A stretch of DNA of 64,000 bases, from contig OU015568.1 of the NCBI GenBank assembly GCA_907165135.1, positions 3,170,501 to 3,234,500 on the forward strand, in the 5' to 3' direction. This DNA comes from Oikopleura dioica. Taxonomy: Eukaryota > Chordata > Appendicularia > Copelata > Oikopleuridae. The notes below the pieces were generated by a model, which saw only the letters and a list, made by a program, of their open reading frames with translations, did not search any database and had not been told where the DNA came from. Numbering within the stretch: position 1 is the stretch's first letter; each line of letters starts with the position of its first letter. Below, piece by piece: positions 10,297 to 22,856 of the stretch. A program made the translations under genes and the position numbers.

Positions 10297-13200
10297 ATGT
10301 CCGAGGAGAGAATTCTGGACCTTTATTTCAACAAAAGGGAGGACATCACTCCCTTTGTCCTTTTTGATTTATACACGCATCCGGAAAATCTTCTCAGAAA
10401 TCTTGCCCAGGTAAATTTCAAACATTTTCTACAAATTTGACGAATATTCACGACAAGGGTTTCTTGGTGAACACAATTTCAAAGATGAGGCAAAAGGTGA
10501 GACATACGAGAAAGAGAATGAGCCTCTTTGAATTTCCTTCCGCCGGCCGAAGCGACAGTATTTTCGACAAAAATGCGCTCAAATCATTTCATCGCAAGCG
10601 CCTAACGAGGCACCACGGCAGCAGCGGAGCTTCAAGTAAAATCAACAAGAAATCGCAAAGGTAAAAGCACAGAAAATCAGTCAATTTTTTATCAAAAATT
10701 TAAGAACAGAAATAATTTTAAAAACCATAATAGTCGTAAATATATTTCAAATTAATTCTATTTTTTCTAGGCATCATTTGAATATTTTTAAGTAAGAGCT
10801 ACAATTTTCTTTCGAATCCAATGGATGAGAAACAATTTAGTTTTGATGATCTTTCTAGGGCCAATTCGATTCTAACCCTTCACGGCCGAACAGTCACCCT
10901 CAAGTTCGACTACTTCATCGAAATCCTCAACGCTGTCAATTTCGAACTCACCGGTGAAAACGTCCTCAAACTCTCCCGCCGCGAATGGATGCTCCAAGAG
11001 AATCGCCAAAGCAAAATCGCCATGGTCGAAAAAGAACTGGTTCTTTGGGGCGTTCTGACACTTAATGAAAATTTCATCGAGAAAATCATCGATGCTCAAG
11101 AATCGAAACTCCAGTGGCTCGTTTTTGTCGCCATGTCAGCTCGTAAAGCAGCGCCATTTTGCCGACGATTCCGGCTAAACGGCCAAAAACGACTTTACTA
11201 CGAGCTTTCGGAAAAATACGAGCAGCTAGCCTGTAGCTTGCTCAATGATGTTTCCAGGGATTCTCCTCTTCTTGGAGTGATTCTAGTACGAAGGAGGCAA
11301 GCGGCGTTGGGTTTTAGAAATGTGCTGGATACGGGACATTTTGGGGATTTGGCGGCGCTCATGGCGACGAATCCGGTTCAGGAAAGGGCTCTTATGGATA
11401 AGGGAAATTTTGATGAGAACAGAGTAAAGATCCTTTCATACAGGAAGTTATCACAAAAATCTGGTACGGTGCTCTCGATCCAGAAACACCAATGGGTCCA
11501 ATGATTTGCTCAATTATGAGTCCTCTATTTTCTCCTCTTCTCATCCACCAAAGGTTTCTTTGTCAACAATTTTTTCATTCAACGATTCTAGTACCGACCC
11601 ATTGATTGACTACAACACTCGAGTTTTCAACTGCACGGAGACGAATCTTGTAGACACCGACGAAAACGGCATGGATGTGGAACTAAGCTATTTTGAAAAA
11701 GTCTTTGTCTTCTTTACCGCTCCTTATACCGCCTGGTTTTACAGGTGATTTTCTTCCTTGATTTCAACTCTTTCTTTTTCCACTTTTCAGCCTCCTGTTC
11801 CACATTTCCTTCCTGATCTACTACGCTTACGTCATCATTCAAAAGTTCTGCTACGCTCCAACTATCCACGAAATCATCGTTGTTATCGTCTTGATCGGAG
11901 TCTGCGTCGAGCAAATTCGTCGTCACATGTCGGGAAATACGAAAAAAGGGATCGACAAGATTTTTGACAATTCTTACAATATTCTCTACCTGATGTCATT
12001 TGTGCTTGCTTCAATCGCTGGTATTTTGAGATTCGGGGTAAGAAATTAAAACACCATAAGTTAGAGTCTCACTGTCTTTTTGGTATTTTTTTTCAACGGT
12101 CGATTAATTGGAATACTTGACATATCATCATTTTTAAATACAGCAAATTTATTTGGAAACAAAAATTCTAGATCTGGCTAGCAATACCTCAAGAAACATA
12201 CGACTCCCTGGGCCCGTCTTATTCCTGGGGAGAAGCGTGTCCGCCCCGGATCATCGGGGCTCAGGCTTTAAAAAACGTACGAACAGAAGACATCATCGGA
12301 GGAGAAGGAGTCGATATCGACATCTACCTGAAATGGGCACAAGTTCTTTACGGCTCTTCGTTTGCTTTGATCGGCTTGAATATGGCACAATTTATGAGGA
12401 TTCATCCGAATTTGGGACCTCTTGCGATTTCTCTTGGGCAAGAAAACTTAAAAATAGGGGGAGAAATTAATGATTTTCTAGGTATATGTTGAAAGATTTC
12501 TACAAGTTCTGCTATTTGCTGCTGGTAATTGTGCTTCCTTATGGTGTCATTTTTCAGTTTTTTCTTTATCCTAATGATCCAAGGCATGATTTTCCAGACG
12601 AATGTTGAGCTGCTCAACTTGAGTCCACCAAAGATGATACAATACTTATTGTCAATTTAATTTCATTTATGAGAGTAAAAAATATCTTAACTTTCCCTAT
12701 TGATTCTACACTTATGGTTTTAAAATTGCAAATCATCAAAAAGACTTACTCTCCAATACCCCGGCCACGTCTTCGCCAAACTCTCCTTCAAGCCCTTCTA
12801 CGCGATCTTCGGCGAAACATTCAAAAGTGAAACCTCAACCTATGCCTACGAAAACGTCCCATCCTGCGCTGCCTCGCAAATTATGATTCCGACGCCAAAC
12901 TCAACTCTTGTCCACAACGCTGGAAACATTGAAATCTTGCATCTTCAGGGAGAAGAGGATGTTCCTGAGTTTGAACCAACAAGTCTCTTTTACAATATTC
13001 CGTATTTCAAGGCTAGGCTCGTATCTCTCTCTTTACTTCAGCGTCTAGACAGGTTTTTGAGCCCCGTGTACAGCCGCATCACCTGTACGAAGAGAACAAG
13101 ACTGAGGTCTCGATAAACGGGCTTATCCGCCTTGGCGATTTCAAAGAAGCCGTGGCGGAAAATAGGATGAACTACACGGAAGACGATTTGTTGTACCACG

Positions 13201-14902
13201 GCGTACCAAATTTCCTCGCTCCTGGAAGCAATTTTACCGATGATCAGCTTTTCATCCCAAGGCAGGAGAGCGTCTTCAACCCTGTTTTTCCACGTTGTCC
13301 AGAAAGACACTGGTTCAATAGTATTTTGTTGATGTGTTATATGATGCTGGTTGCGGTGTTGTTGATAAACTTGTTGGTGGCGATGTTTGCGACTACATAT
13401 AACAAAGTACGTATGAGGACTCTTCCCTCAGGAAAACAGTAATAGTTAGAGTTTTCATTAACAATCGTTTTGAAAACTGATAGAAAGACGTTATTTTTTA
13501 CTTTCAAGAGAGAGTTTTTATTTAAATGAGTTTAAAAATCATCCATGAAACATGAATGATGAACAAAAGATGAATGAAACAATAAAATCAGAACTAAACC
13601 AATTTGTGGAAATGAATTTTTGGATTACCAATAAGATTGCTGTACTTGGCCTTCCGGCCAATCAAAACCCTTTCTATAAAAATCAGTTTCGAAATTCGTT
13701 TTACCCTAAAATCAACATAAATGATAAAAATTGATAGAAATTGTAAATAAAATAAGCTCGATTATGGTGTCGGAATTCTTGACAGTCTTTTTACTTTCGA
13801 AATTTTTTTTGAAGATCCATGAAATTGCATGCTTTCCGAGCAGCAATCAAAATATTGATGTTCGACTTGAACCTTCTTTCAACTGATATTCCAACCCGTC
13901 ATTTTGTTAAAAAATCCAATTCCAACGAAACTTCATTTTCCGAAATCTTATTCAGCGGCAAAGATTTTCAAGTTCAAATCTCGATATTTTCAGCATTTTT
14001 TTCAAAACGAACATGAAGTTATTTTCTTCTAATGACCATAAAAATCATTCCAAACAAGTTCAAAAGCAACTCGCTAATCAGTTTCTTCTATTCCACGGAT
14101 TCGCTACGGGGACTGACCACTAAGCCCCCGAAAGAGCGACTTTCAACGTCATAAAAACGCGTTCAAGAGTGAAATTTTGAAATTGTAGATTCACGAAAGC
14201 TCTGAGCAAATTTGGCGGCGGCAGAGATACGAGCTTCTTTTGGATTATTACAACAACCCTGGTCGACCAGTGACTCCTCCTTTCAGCTTGCTGCTGTCGT
14301 TTTACTGGCTCATCAAATACATCATTTTGCGGATTAAAAATGTGAGCCCGGAAATGGCCAAGAAGAATATTCTCTATCCTCGGATGTTCGGACAGCACTT
14401 TTTGCGATTGCCGCGAGAAGAACCGACAGGCCCGGAAATGGTTCTGCCGAAAGAATTTGGGTAAATTTAGATACCGCAATTATCCGCTTTTCGAATGTGG
14501 ATCAAAAAGTAAATCTGGATCAGTGAACCTTTTCTTGGCTCGAAAAACTGACATCAGAAATTCACAGAGAATGTCCAATCCAAACATAAAATTATCGTTC
14601 GTTATAGCGTCTTTATTTTGTAGAATTACAGATTAAATTACGTCGTGTCCATCTTAAAAGAACCCTGTATCAAAATAAACTCAATTTATTCAGGCAAATC
14701 TTCCACATGCTCGACAACGTTGAACGAAAAATCATCCGAGGAATGCATTTCAGGTGCGTTTTTCTTTTCAACACTTTTTCTTACCTTTGATTCTAGACCT
14801 GTCGACATCACTTCCGAATCGAAAACAGCGCGATCACGTGTCATGGAACTGGCAGAAATGGCGAATGAAATTGAGAAAGATCTTTTCAGAACAACCAACT
14901 GA
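10297..14902 (+). CDS. TRPM: TRPM-family cation channel, short N-terminus
   Basis: Thirteen exons (10297-10410, 10458-10660, 10841-11402, 11444-11553, 11592-11744, 11791-12037, 12172-12437, 12482-12583, 12744-13011, 13053-13406, 14189-14460, 14694-14753, 14797-14902) give a consistent frame of 938 residues. Recognisable parts: the pre-channel region (KIWYGALDPETPMGPM), S1 (FFTAPYTAWFYSLLF), S4-S5 (FMRIHPNLGPLAISLG), pore helix and filter (KLSFKPFYAIFGE), S6 (INLLVAMFATTYNK) and the TRPM box after it (IHESSEQIWRRQRYELL), then a C-terminal coiled-coil segment (MHFRPVD). The family N-terminus with the SLOG domain is not visible, so the protein is shorter than usual TRPMs (over 1,000 residues) or upstream exons are missed. 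Four introns are non-canonical: GG-AG at 11403-11443, and GC-AG at 12438-12481, 12584-12743 and 13012-13052. No enzymatic C-terminal domain is seen. Confidence 0.88.
13407..14188 (+). other. Longest intron of the TRPM-like gene
   Basis: 782 nt, canonical GTACGT donor after S6 and TTGTAG acceptor. AT-rich; small open frames inside show no similarity to the channel. Confidence 0.6.
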
Positions 14903-14918
14903 TTGACTACCGTTTATT

Positions 14919-15210
14919 TTATTTCTGCTTATGATCGAATACAGGCGAATCTATTAGAAATTGCTCTTCGTCGTTGAATGGATACGGAAGGTGGAAGGGA
15001 TCGCGTTTCTTGTAGGGGATGAAGGGAGTGTGTAGCGGACTGTTATCGTCAAACATGTCCCCCTGAATCATGTCGAGAGTTGGTAAAATTCAGACAAACC
15101 TGTAGAAAATTGATCAAATCGTCGAACTCCCCCAAGTATTGGATATAATGCGCAGATGCATTTTGAGCCAAAAGCGATGAAGCGAAAAATATAAAAAGGG
15201 CATTCCTCAT
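14919..15210 (-). CDS. Small secreted protein convergent with TRPM
   Basis: Exons 15100-15210 and 14919-15062, separated by a 37-nt GT-AG intron, encode 84 residues. It begins with a signal peptide (MRNALFIFFASSLLAQNASA), and the mature part is acidic and aromatic (YIQYLGEFDDL, PYKKRDPFHLPYPF) with a KKR site and no cysteine. The stop codon lies 16 nt from the TRPM stop on the other strand, so the 3' UTRs must overlap. The family is not recognised; a secreted peptide precursor is possible. Confidence 0.65.
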
Positions 15211-16482
15211 CCCGAAAAGAAGATATTATGAGAGTGTCTTTAGGAAGCTTTGCTTTATATAGCAGAGAGCGACATGTGACTGAATATGTACATTGTTAAT
15301 CGAAGAGCTTTTTTGCTTCAAATTGGCAGTTAAAAGAGCGTTGGATAACTTATTCTTATCAAATGAAAGAGCCACAATATAATTCATCAACTGTCATTTT
15401 TTGACAGAAAACTGTATTAACCCCCCGCAACGGAAAGGAGATACGAAGGGAGCACGTGCAAAATCAGCTCAGTTTGATCATTTCGCATGTTTCAGCTCTT
15501 CGAAATCCAAAAAAATCAAAGCTGCGAAAAAATGGCTTATGACCAGTTTGACGCTTTGGGCAGTCACGTGTTTTTAATTGAACAGCTAGGCTTAAAACCT
15601 CATCCTTTTTGTAAAAAATGGAGCGTGAGACTTGTCAAAAAGCCGGCTTAGGGACCAAAATTTGGTTGTTTTTCCGCGAAAATTATGAAAAAAAGGTGCT
15701 GGAAAAAGGGAAAACCGCAAGAACAGGATGAAGACGCATTAAACAAGAACACGGGATTTTTACTAGAAAAAGAAAAATGATGATGTTGCTTTTTTAAAGC
15801 AGTTAAAAGACGATTTCCGAAAGAAATAATCTTTTTTTTTTTTGAAGTCAACAAGGTCAGTTTCGTTTATGAAGAAAATATGATTATTCAATTTTGGAAG
15901 TTCAAACTGCGAAAATGACATTTTTCTTCGCACTTGATGCCGATAATATTTGGGAAATGAGACAAATCCTAAGATCTTTTGCAAAATATTTACACGCGTC
16001 CGATTAGCAGCTGTAAATCCCGGAAGCTAGCGTCAGAGGATCAACTTCTTCACTTGAACATCATCCCTTCTTCCCGTTTTTTCGAATTGAAATTTTTGAG
16101 TTTCTGGGAAAATGCACACTAGAGTTCTTCACCTTAGAGCGTCTTAGGTGAAATTGGCGATTCTGTTAACCACGTGCCACGAAATTTCAAACTAATAAAA
16201 TTATGGAACTCCGATATTACTTGATTTGACGGTTTTGACTCGAAAGAAACTCAAAATAAGACGTTTATTCGACTAAAAAAAGTTGAATAAAGGAGCCACT
16301 CCCTCAAATTTTTGATTTAAAAATGTTGATTATATAATTATTGGCGAAATGGCAAATAAGTTCTTTCAGTTTTGAGTTGACCTTTGCTTTACTTTTCTGA
16401 AGCTGCTACTTTCTCATCAAATAGAGGTGTAGAATCTCATTATTTAATTCTTTCAATTTTTTTTTTATCGAAGACAAGAATA
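15211..16482. other. Intergenic region, 1.3 kb
   Basis: Divergent 5' flanks of the small secreted gene and the kelch-like gene. AT-rich with poly-A/T runs; no gene seen. Confidence 0.4.
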
Positions 16483-18631
16483 ATGAAACTGAAACAACTT
16501 GCTTCCATTATCGGTCTTGGGTCGGCCTGCCCGTAAGTACAGTCGTGTCAACCCTCTTTCTTGAGTTTAGAAAAGAGATGAATATCTACAGCAAGAGTGC
16601 ATAAATCTTTGTGGCGAAGATTACGCGACTTGTGGGGAAAACTGCGATGGAACTGAAACCTGCTTCGTTACAGGCTCCGAAATTCTAGCTTTTCTCATTT
16701 TTGAATGAAAGATTTTGAGCTTGAAGAAAGACTCATGCACTGAAACCTACTCGAGCTGCGTTCGATCTTGTCCTTGCGAGAAAAACTGCCCCGAGGGCTG
16801 TGCCAATTGCGAGAATGAAATTTGCAGGCGGCTCCCCTTCTTCTCTGTTCTCGGCGATCAACCTTTTGCGGATAGGACTCAGTACGTCATGGCTGTTGAT
16901 GGAAGCGAAAGGATGGAAACAAACTTGGTGATTCCAGAGGGAACTGCGCGTCATGATTACTTGAAATAGTAAGAGAGTACGTTTTTCAACTTAACTTTGC
17001 GATCCCATATTTTCTCGCGAAAATTCATTTCGACGGTAACTTGGTTATCTCAAAGCCAGAAAACTAAATGCATTAATATTTTTGTGGTAAAAGCGCAAAT
17101 CTGGCAGCTGATATGTTCTGTATTCGAAATTGCTAGATTGAAATTTGGAAAATTTAGTTCATAGTTAACTTCAATTTGTCAGGATAAAATAAGGGTGTCA
17201 AAAAGACAGTCTATGATTATAAGAGCCTTAGAAAACCTTAAATTATCTTTGAGACTTCTATTTTTGACACCCTTTTTCTTATCTTTTCAAGAATTCCGTT
17301 ATTTTTTTTCTTTTTGAAACTCATAGTTTGAAATTTCTGAGAAGGCAAAAAGGAAAGAAAAACAGTTTGTTCCTTGAATTTTTAACCGAAAACCAAATCT
17401 GTGGTTTTCCAAAATTTTTCTTTCCTAAACTCATCTTGTAAAATATTGATTCTAGCGCTGGCCACGCCATCCTCAATGACAAGCTGTACATTTTCGGCGG
17501 CTCCTCCGATTTCAAAAAGGTAATCGAGCTGAATTTTGTTGAATTTTTCGCTTTGTCATTCGACAAGGTCAAATTCTAAAACTCATTTTTTTTTTTACTT
17601 TTCAAGATTGCGCGGCTAGACGAATGCGAATTCACCGAGCTGCCTATTCAGCTGATAGACCCGTTCGACTCCATTTCCGGCGCGTTGATGAGTTTTATGA
17701 ATAGAGGTCAGCTTTTTTCTGTCAAAAACGTTGTTGATTTTGTAGTTTATCTTTGCTTCTTCTCGTATCCGTATAAAACCTGCCAGGAATTTGACGGAAA
17801 CGACGTGACGGACAGCTATTTGAGAACGAACTTTGAGCACTGCTATGGATCCATGGGGATTTACAACGATTCGATGGTCGTTCTCGGTGCTGGGGACTGG
17901 CCAGGAGAGAAGGTTAGAAGAAAAGTGGAGCAGCTGGAAGTTGGTGGATGGAAAGAAATTGCTGAATTTCCTGTGTAAGTCCTAGAAAAGGGGTTATTCT
18001 CCCTCATTTTGAGCGGATTCTTATTAGTAATTTTCCCAGTTTAGCATCTTTTATGATAGCAATATTCGGTTTATAACTCAATGGAGTATAATTATAAAAA
18101 AAATCAGTAGAAATGATCAAATGTCATCATTATGATTTGTTAGAAAAAATCCGGAGATAACTTGTATCTCTAGAAAATTTATCTTCATTGAAATTCATTA
18201 GTGATATCGCCTATTCATCAACTGTAACTGTTCCAGAAGGCATGCTCGTTCTTGGCGGCTGGAATCCCGGTTGGAATACTCTGGTAACAGAGTTCAATCA
18301 GCCAAGGGACACAAATCCCAATACAGGTAGAATCCTTTTTCTTTCAAATTTCAAGTTTGAACTCATGACAGGCATCTACTACAAGCAAATCTACCTTCTA
18401 AAAGAAAACGTTTGGTCCCTCGTTGGAAATTTAAATGAGCCAAAGTCTGACGCCACTGTCATTCGCCTTGGCGAGTGGATCGTTTCTGTCGCTGGAGACA
18501 GTAACAACAATTTCGTGGAGAGAATCAACTGGGATGGCGAAGCGGTTACGTCGGTGGAAATTATCGGCAGTCACGCGAATACCATCCTTCGTCCGATTGT
18601 CTTCCAGAGCGAAAAGAACTTCTGTGTTTGA
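16483..18631 (+). CDS. Secreted Cys-rich protein with kelch-like repeats
   Basis: Eight exons (16483-16532, 16576-16673, 16731-16968, 17456-17519, 17607-17706, 17746-17974, 18202-18326, 18372-18631) give 387 residues in frame. After a signal peptide (MKLKQLASIIGLGSAC) comes a block of closely spaced cysteines (CxxxCGEDYATCGENC, CPCEKNCPEGCANCENEIC). This is followed by kelch-type beta-propeller blades: GHAILNDKLYIFGG, GMLVLGGWNPGWNTL and GEWIVSVAGDSN. There are fewer blades than in a full propeller. The intron 16674-16730 uses a GC donor, supported by restoring the Cys-rich frame. A short inverted-repeat element sits in the 487-nt third intron. Likely an extracellular binding protein; no enzymatic residues seen. 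Confidence 0.75.
17191..17274. mobile_element. 84-bp inverted-repeat (MITE-like) element in kelch-gene intron
   Basis: AAGGGTGTCAAAAA at 17191-17204 is perfectly inverted at 17261-17274. Related single copies of AAGGGTGTCA or AAGGGTATCA are found at about 558, 3297 and 6893. No clear target duplication. Confidence 0.5.
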
Positions 18632-19349
18632 ATTTTTCTTTTGATCGAAATAAAAAATAACAAGAAAGACAGTTTTGTTAATATTTTTCGACAACAGAAG
18701 ACCTATTTTTGCCGTTATTTTATGAACTGACTTTCTAAAATTCTAAAAAGGCTGGTAGGTGACAGTCAAACTTTTCGAGCTGTCAGTTATTATTATTCAT
18801 AATTGGGAAGAAGTGCGGCTTTTCCTAAAATTATTCAGAAATTGCATCAAATTTGAATTTTTTTGACATTCCAGGCTTTTCATGCCTCTCCTCATTAGAA
18901 CGATCTTCATGAATTTTGGAGGTATGAAGTTGTTGATTTGATTTCAAATTTTACAAAATTGAAAAAGATTTCATGAGCTTAAGGAATAAAAAATTATAAC
19001 AACTATTGATATTTCTTCAGTAAAAAGCAAAAATGAAAAAATCGAGTCTTTTCTTTCTAAAAAGATAATTATTGTTTTTATATAATCAAATTCATTTAAG
19101 AAAAATTCCCAATTGAAATTCCCAATATTTAATGAGAATAAGGCTTCATTTATTAATCGAGAGCGGAATTGATCTCGAAAATTATCATGATAATCATGAT
19201 AGCGCTCTAGCGCCTCGGCGCGCGACGATTTTTGAGCGCGCATGCGCTTTGACACTTTTATAAAAACTTCAAAAGGAAGGAGATATTCTGAAATATCATT
19301 TTTTTCTGGAAAAGAAATAAACAGAGAAAACACTTCAAGGGTCGATAAG
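18632..19349. other. Intergenic region, 0.7 kb
   Basis: 3' flank of the kelch-like gene and promoter of the sulfotransferase gene. A minus-strand open frame here (18971-19375) crosses the next gene's first exon and shows no family features. Confidence 0.4.
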
Positions 19350-21267
19350 ATGCTTGGGTTTTTCTTTCTAACCATTTTTGGCGCCAGAGCAAATCAAGGT
19401 AAGAAATATTTTTGAAGAAACAGAATTTCTAGAGATCTGAACATAGATCGATGGTCTTTTTTATTTCGCGTTTTTAAATACAGTGGTGAATCCTCGATTG
19501 GGAAGCGGGAGCTCATATCGCGACTGTACTACTGTGCTAGCAAAAATGAAAACCATAATTTGAAAATTATTTTCTTGTTTCAAGGTTTTTCTTTAAATTT
19601 ATTGATTGAAAAAATTCCATATTTATTGCACGTAATTATATTCAACATATGCTTTTCTGAGCAAACAATATCTAAGAAATTTTTTGAGTTTTGAAAACTC
19701 CCAAATCAGCAAAATGACTGGACATTTAGTTATGTCCGCCCTGTCACTAAAATGAAGCGATTATCAAAGCTTGCAGGGTCCCGCAATATCATTTCGATTT
19801 CCCGCTCATTAGAATTTTCGCTGATTTCATGCATCAGCCGAGCTTATTTCAAAACTCAATAGATTATTGGAAAAAGTGCTGACGGGACAGAAAAATCAAA
19901 ATTTTCCCAATAATCCCAACTCATGTTTTTTCCTCTTTTTTTAATTAGCTGAAACAACTCATTTGAACTTGCCAAAATTTCTTTCTCTTCAGATTGCCGA
20001 GCGAACACTCGCCTGGGGCGAGATGGTGAATTTCCGTTGGTCATGCTGACCTCTATACAAGGCTCTGGAAACACGTGAGTAAACTCCCTTAATTACCTTT
20101 CTCTCAAATGCCCAGATCGATCTTAATTCTAATGTTTCTTAAGCTGGACGCGGCAATTGATGGAATCAGCGACAGGAATCTTCACTGGCTCGATTTACAA
20201 TGAAACCCGAATTTATGAAGAAAACGGCTTCATTGGGGAAATTCAACCGATGCTTTCAGGAAGGACGATTGGAAACAAGAATCATGGCTTGCGACATTTA
20301 GCTCAGGCGGGCGCCAATATTCTGGTTATCAGGAAAAGAGGATAAATTTGAAAATCAAGCGACTACTATGTTATTACGAATGTTATTAGTGTTATGAAGT
20401 ACAAAAAACTAAAGAAGATTACAGTATTATCAACTGAAACGTAAAATAAAAAATATTTGTTAGAAGTACTCAATATAATTATATTGTTTCTTATTTTATC
20501 TATCTAGAAAGAAAGGAGCGAGGAAGAACTAACCCTAACTAAACAAGTAGTTTAACAACTACAGGTAGTTTAGCGTAGAGAAACTCTAGATTCTTCCCTT
20601 TAATTCGATGATAAAACCTCTTATCAGAAACCCATACAACACGTTGAAAGCCGAATTTAACCGAAAACACACAATACCAGAAGAAACGGGAGGAAAAGGA
20701 CTTGGTCACGTTGGCCACGCTGATCCTTCAGGTAAATCAACTACTCAAAACCCTTTCCCAATTTCACGCGATTTCTAGCGTTCAACACGACCGACTGGGA
20801 TGCATTTGTAGATAAGATGTCGAATCGATGGTTCAGGCACTACCATCGATACATCACGGAATCCGACAATCTTGGCATTCCGTTGAAAATTATTTACTAC
20901 GAAAATCTTCAAGCTGATAGTGTTTCAGAAATGAAGAGTTTGTTGGAATTTTTAGAGGGAGCGATTGGATTTCAACCGGATCGAAAGAGCCAAAGACTTC
21001 ACTGCATTTCAATGGTAGATACTCTTAAATTCCTATTTTGGCATTGTTGCTTTCTTCCTTGATTTCAACCAAATTTAGGCGCAAATGGATGCTTTCAAGC
21101 GAGTGAAGAAACCTCTCGGCTGGGAAATCTACACACCGAATATGACGAGAAGCATCAACAAACTCATCAAGAATCTTTCCGACACCATTGACGCCTACAA
21201 CTACCCACCAATGCCAGACTACACCAAAATCCTTCCCTCTCTTATCGAGCCATCTTCCGAAAAATGA
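19350..21267 (+). CDS. WSCD-like Golgi/secretory sulfotransferase
   Basis: Six exons (19350-19398, 19993-20074, 20144-20332, 20628-20731, 20779-21014, 21079-21267) give 282 residues. An N-terminal hydrophobic segment (MLGFFFLTIFGARA) targets the secretory pathway. The 5'-phosphosulfate loop is SIQGSGNTWTRQLME, and the 3'-phosphate-binding strand is ILVIRNPYNTLKAEFNR; the latter reads correctly only after splicing a 295-nt GA-AG intron (20333-20627). IIYYENLQAD and the end-of-domain ENL context also fit. The closest family I recognise is the WSC-domain-containing sulfotransferases (WSCD), but no WSC domain is seen here. The acceptor substrate is unknown. Confidence 0.8.
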
Positions 21268-21522
21268 ACAAAATGACATTTTCTTGGCTCCTGTACAAAC
21301 TTGTTCGTAAATAAATATACTGTCCTATATCGAGTCTTCCACGACATTTACTGTAATTTGATCTTTTTTAAAACAAGCCGGTTTGTAGAACGATTTTTAT
21401 CCGCACTCAGCCTTCTGCTCAATATCGAAGCTGTCGTTTACTGGTTTTAATTGATCCATATTCAATTATTTATACAGGCAACTCTCCGACTGAAAAAAAC
21501 TTCTTTCAGTATACTCTCAAAG

Positions 21523-21731
21523 ATGCGGATACCAATCATTTTTATTCTTCAATTTTTCTCGGCCAAGAGTTTCTCGACTCAAGAACATGAAAAACGTAAA
21601 AAAGACTCAAAACTTAATTTTTTCATCATCTTTTTCAAGCAATTTCATTGGGAAGCCTGCTTGGGAATAATTATTGGACGAAGAGAGGAAACATGTATAA
21701 CAATATACTCCGGCCAACGAGGAAAGTTTGA
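21523..21731 (+). CDS. Short secreted peptide precursor candidate
   Basis: Exons 21523-21595 and 21640-21731 join across a 44-nt GT-AG intron to 54 residues: a signal peptide (MRIPIIFILQFFSAKSFS), then a tail with a KR dibasic site in NNYWTKRGNMYNNILR. Reading through the intron also leaves an open frame to 21774, so splicing decides the C-terminus. The dibasic site and size suggest a processed peptide; this is inference. Confidence 0.5.
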
Positions 21732-21901
21732 GACTTTTAAGAAAATTCTTGAAAAAAATCATGTTGAAAACTAGTAACAAAAGTCTTTGGCGCAATATGT
21801 ACAAGAAGAACTACTGGAAAACTGACCATTAATCGTTTTAAAGGTCTTTCAAAGGGGGCCGATATTGTTGATCTTGATGTTACTTGCCGGTTTAACTCAG
21901 C

Positions 21902-22037
21902 GATACCCTTAATACTATTAGAAATGGATCAAATACACTTCAAATTTCGATTTTTTTGCCTTTTTACCAAAATTTCCAGCGAAAAAATGTCCTTATCTTG
22001 TCTAAGGGCAAAGGATGCTATAAAGAATAAGGGTATC
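21902..22037. repeat. 136-bp segment with 10-bp perfect terminal inverted repeats
   Basis: GATACCCTTA at 21902-21911 and TAAGGGTATC at 22028-22037. The motif is related to the dispersed AAGGGTRTCA sequence found in other spots. MITE-like, no target duplication evident. Confidence 0.4.
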
Positions 22038-22188
22038 ACTAGGCTAAAATTTGTAAAAAGGAATCCTGAAATCAAGTTTTCTCGATATCTCACCCCTTTC
22101 AGTAAGAAACTTAGTAATAAACTCTCAGATGCAGTCGAAAACGTTTATTGAACTCTTTATTCTAACTACAGTCTTTCGGAAAATACTT

Positions 22189-22376
22189 CTAGAGCTCGAC
22201 ATTGAGATCGGGAAAGTCCATTTGTTCCTAAAATCATCTTGATACTCGCGATGATTGACAACTACCTTGTATTCAGCACAGATTCGGTTTTCTTCTTCCA
22301 GCTCAAAGTACATGAACACGAGGGATCCAAAGACAAGCAGGATCAGATACAGTGTGAAAACCACTGTATTGACCAT
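22189..22376 (-). CDS. Small membrane-anchored or secreted protein
   Basis: Exons 22266-22376 and 22189-22227, with a 38-nt GT-AG intron, give 49 residues. The N-terminus (MVNTVVFTLYLILLVFGSLV) is a signal peptide or single membrane anchor, followed by a short acidic tail ending DLNVEL. An unspliced frame runs from 22445 to 22125 (106 residues), so the alternative is a longer one-exon protein. The intron has typical length and sites, hence the spliced model is preferred. Unrecognised. Confidence 0.5.
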
Positions 22377-22856
22377 CTTATCTCGATTATCAATAGACAG
22401 GATAAATTCATATGGAAGAAAATTTATTGATTTAACCGAGACCATAGCGGCAATTTGACTCTCTTACACGGGATCATCTCAATAAATGAATGTTCGACTG
22501 AATAAATTGACAAAAAAAGTCAAGGTATTTAAAATTCAATTGTTACAGAAATAAAATGAAGTGTAAGAATAAATAATGACTGGAGAGAAGTTTTTTTTTC
22601 GAAAGAACTTCGGCCATATTCTGATATTCTTTAAAATTTCATCTGATTTGAAAAACGCTTGTAAACCGCAAATTCACTATCTGCAATGCCAAATGCTGAA
22701 TTTGACTTTCCCTGGACATATAAAATAACGTGTCGTGTCAATTTCTATCTTTCAGTCGGTGATTGAGAAAAGTAAGCCTAGAGAAATAATATATACAGTT
22801 CGTATTTACTCTTCTCATATAGAATGAGCCAGTTAATTAAGAAGAGAATCCCATAT

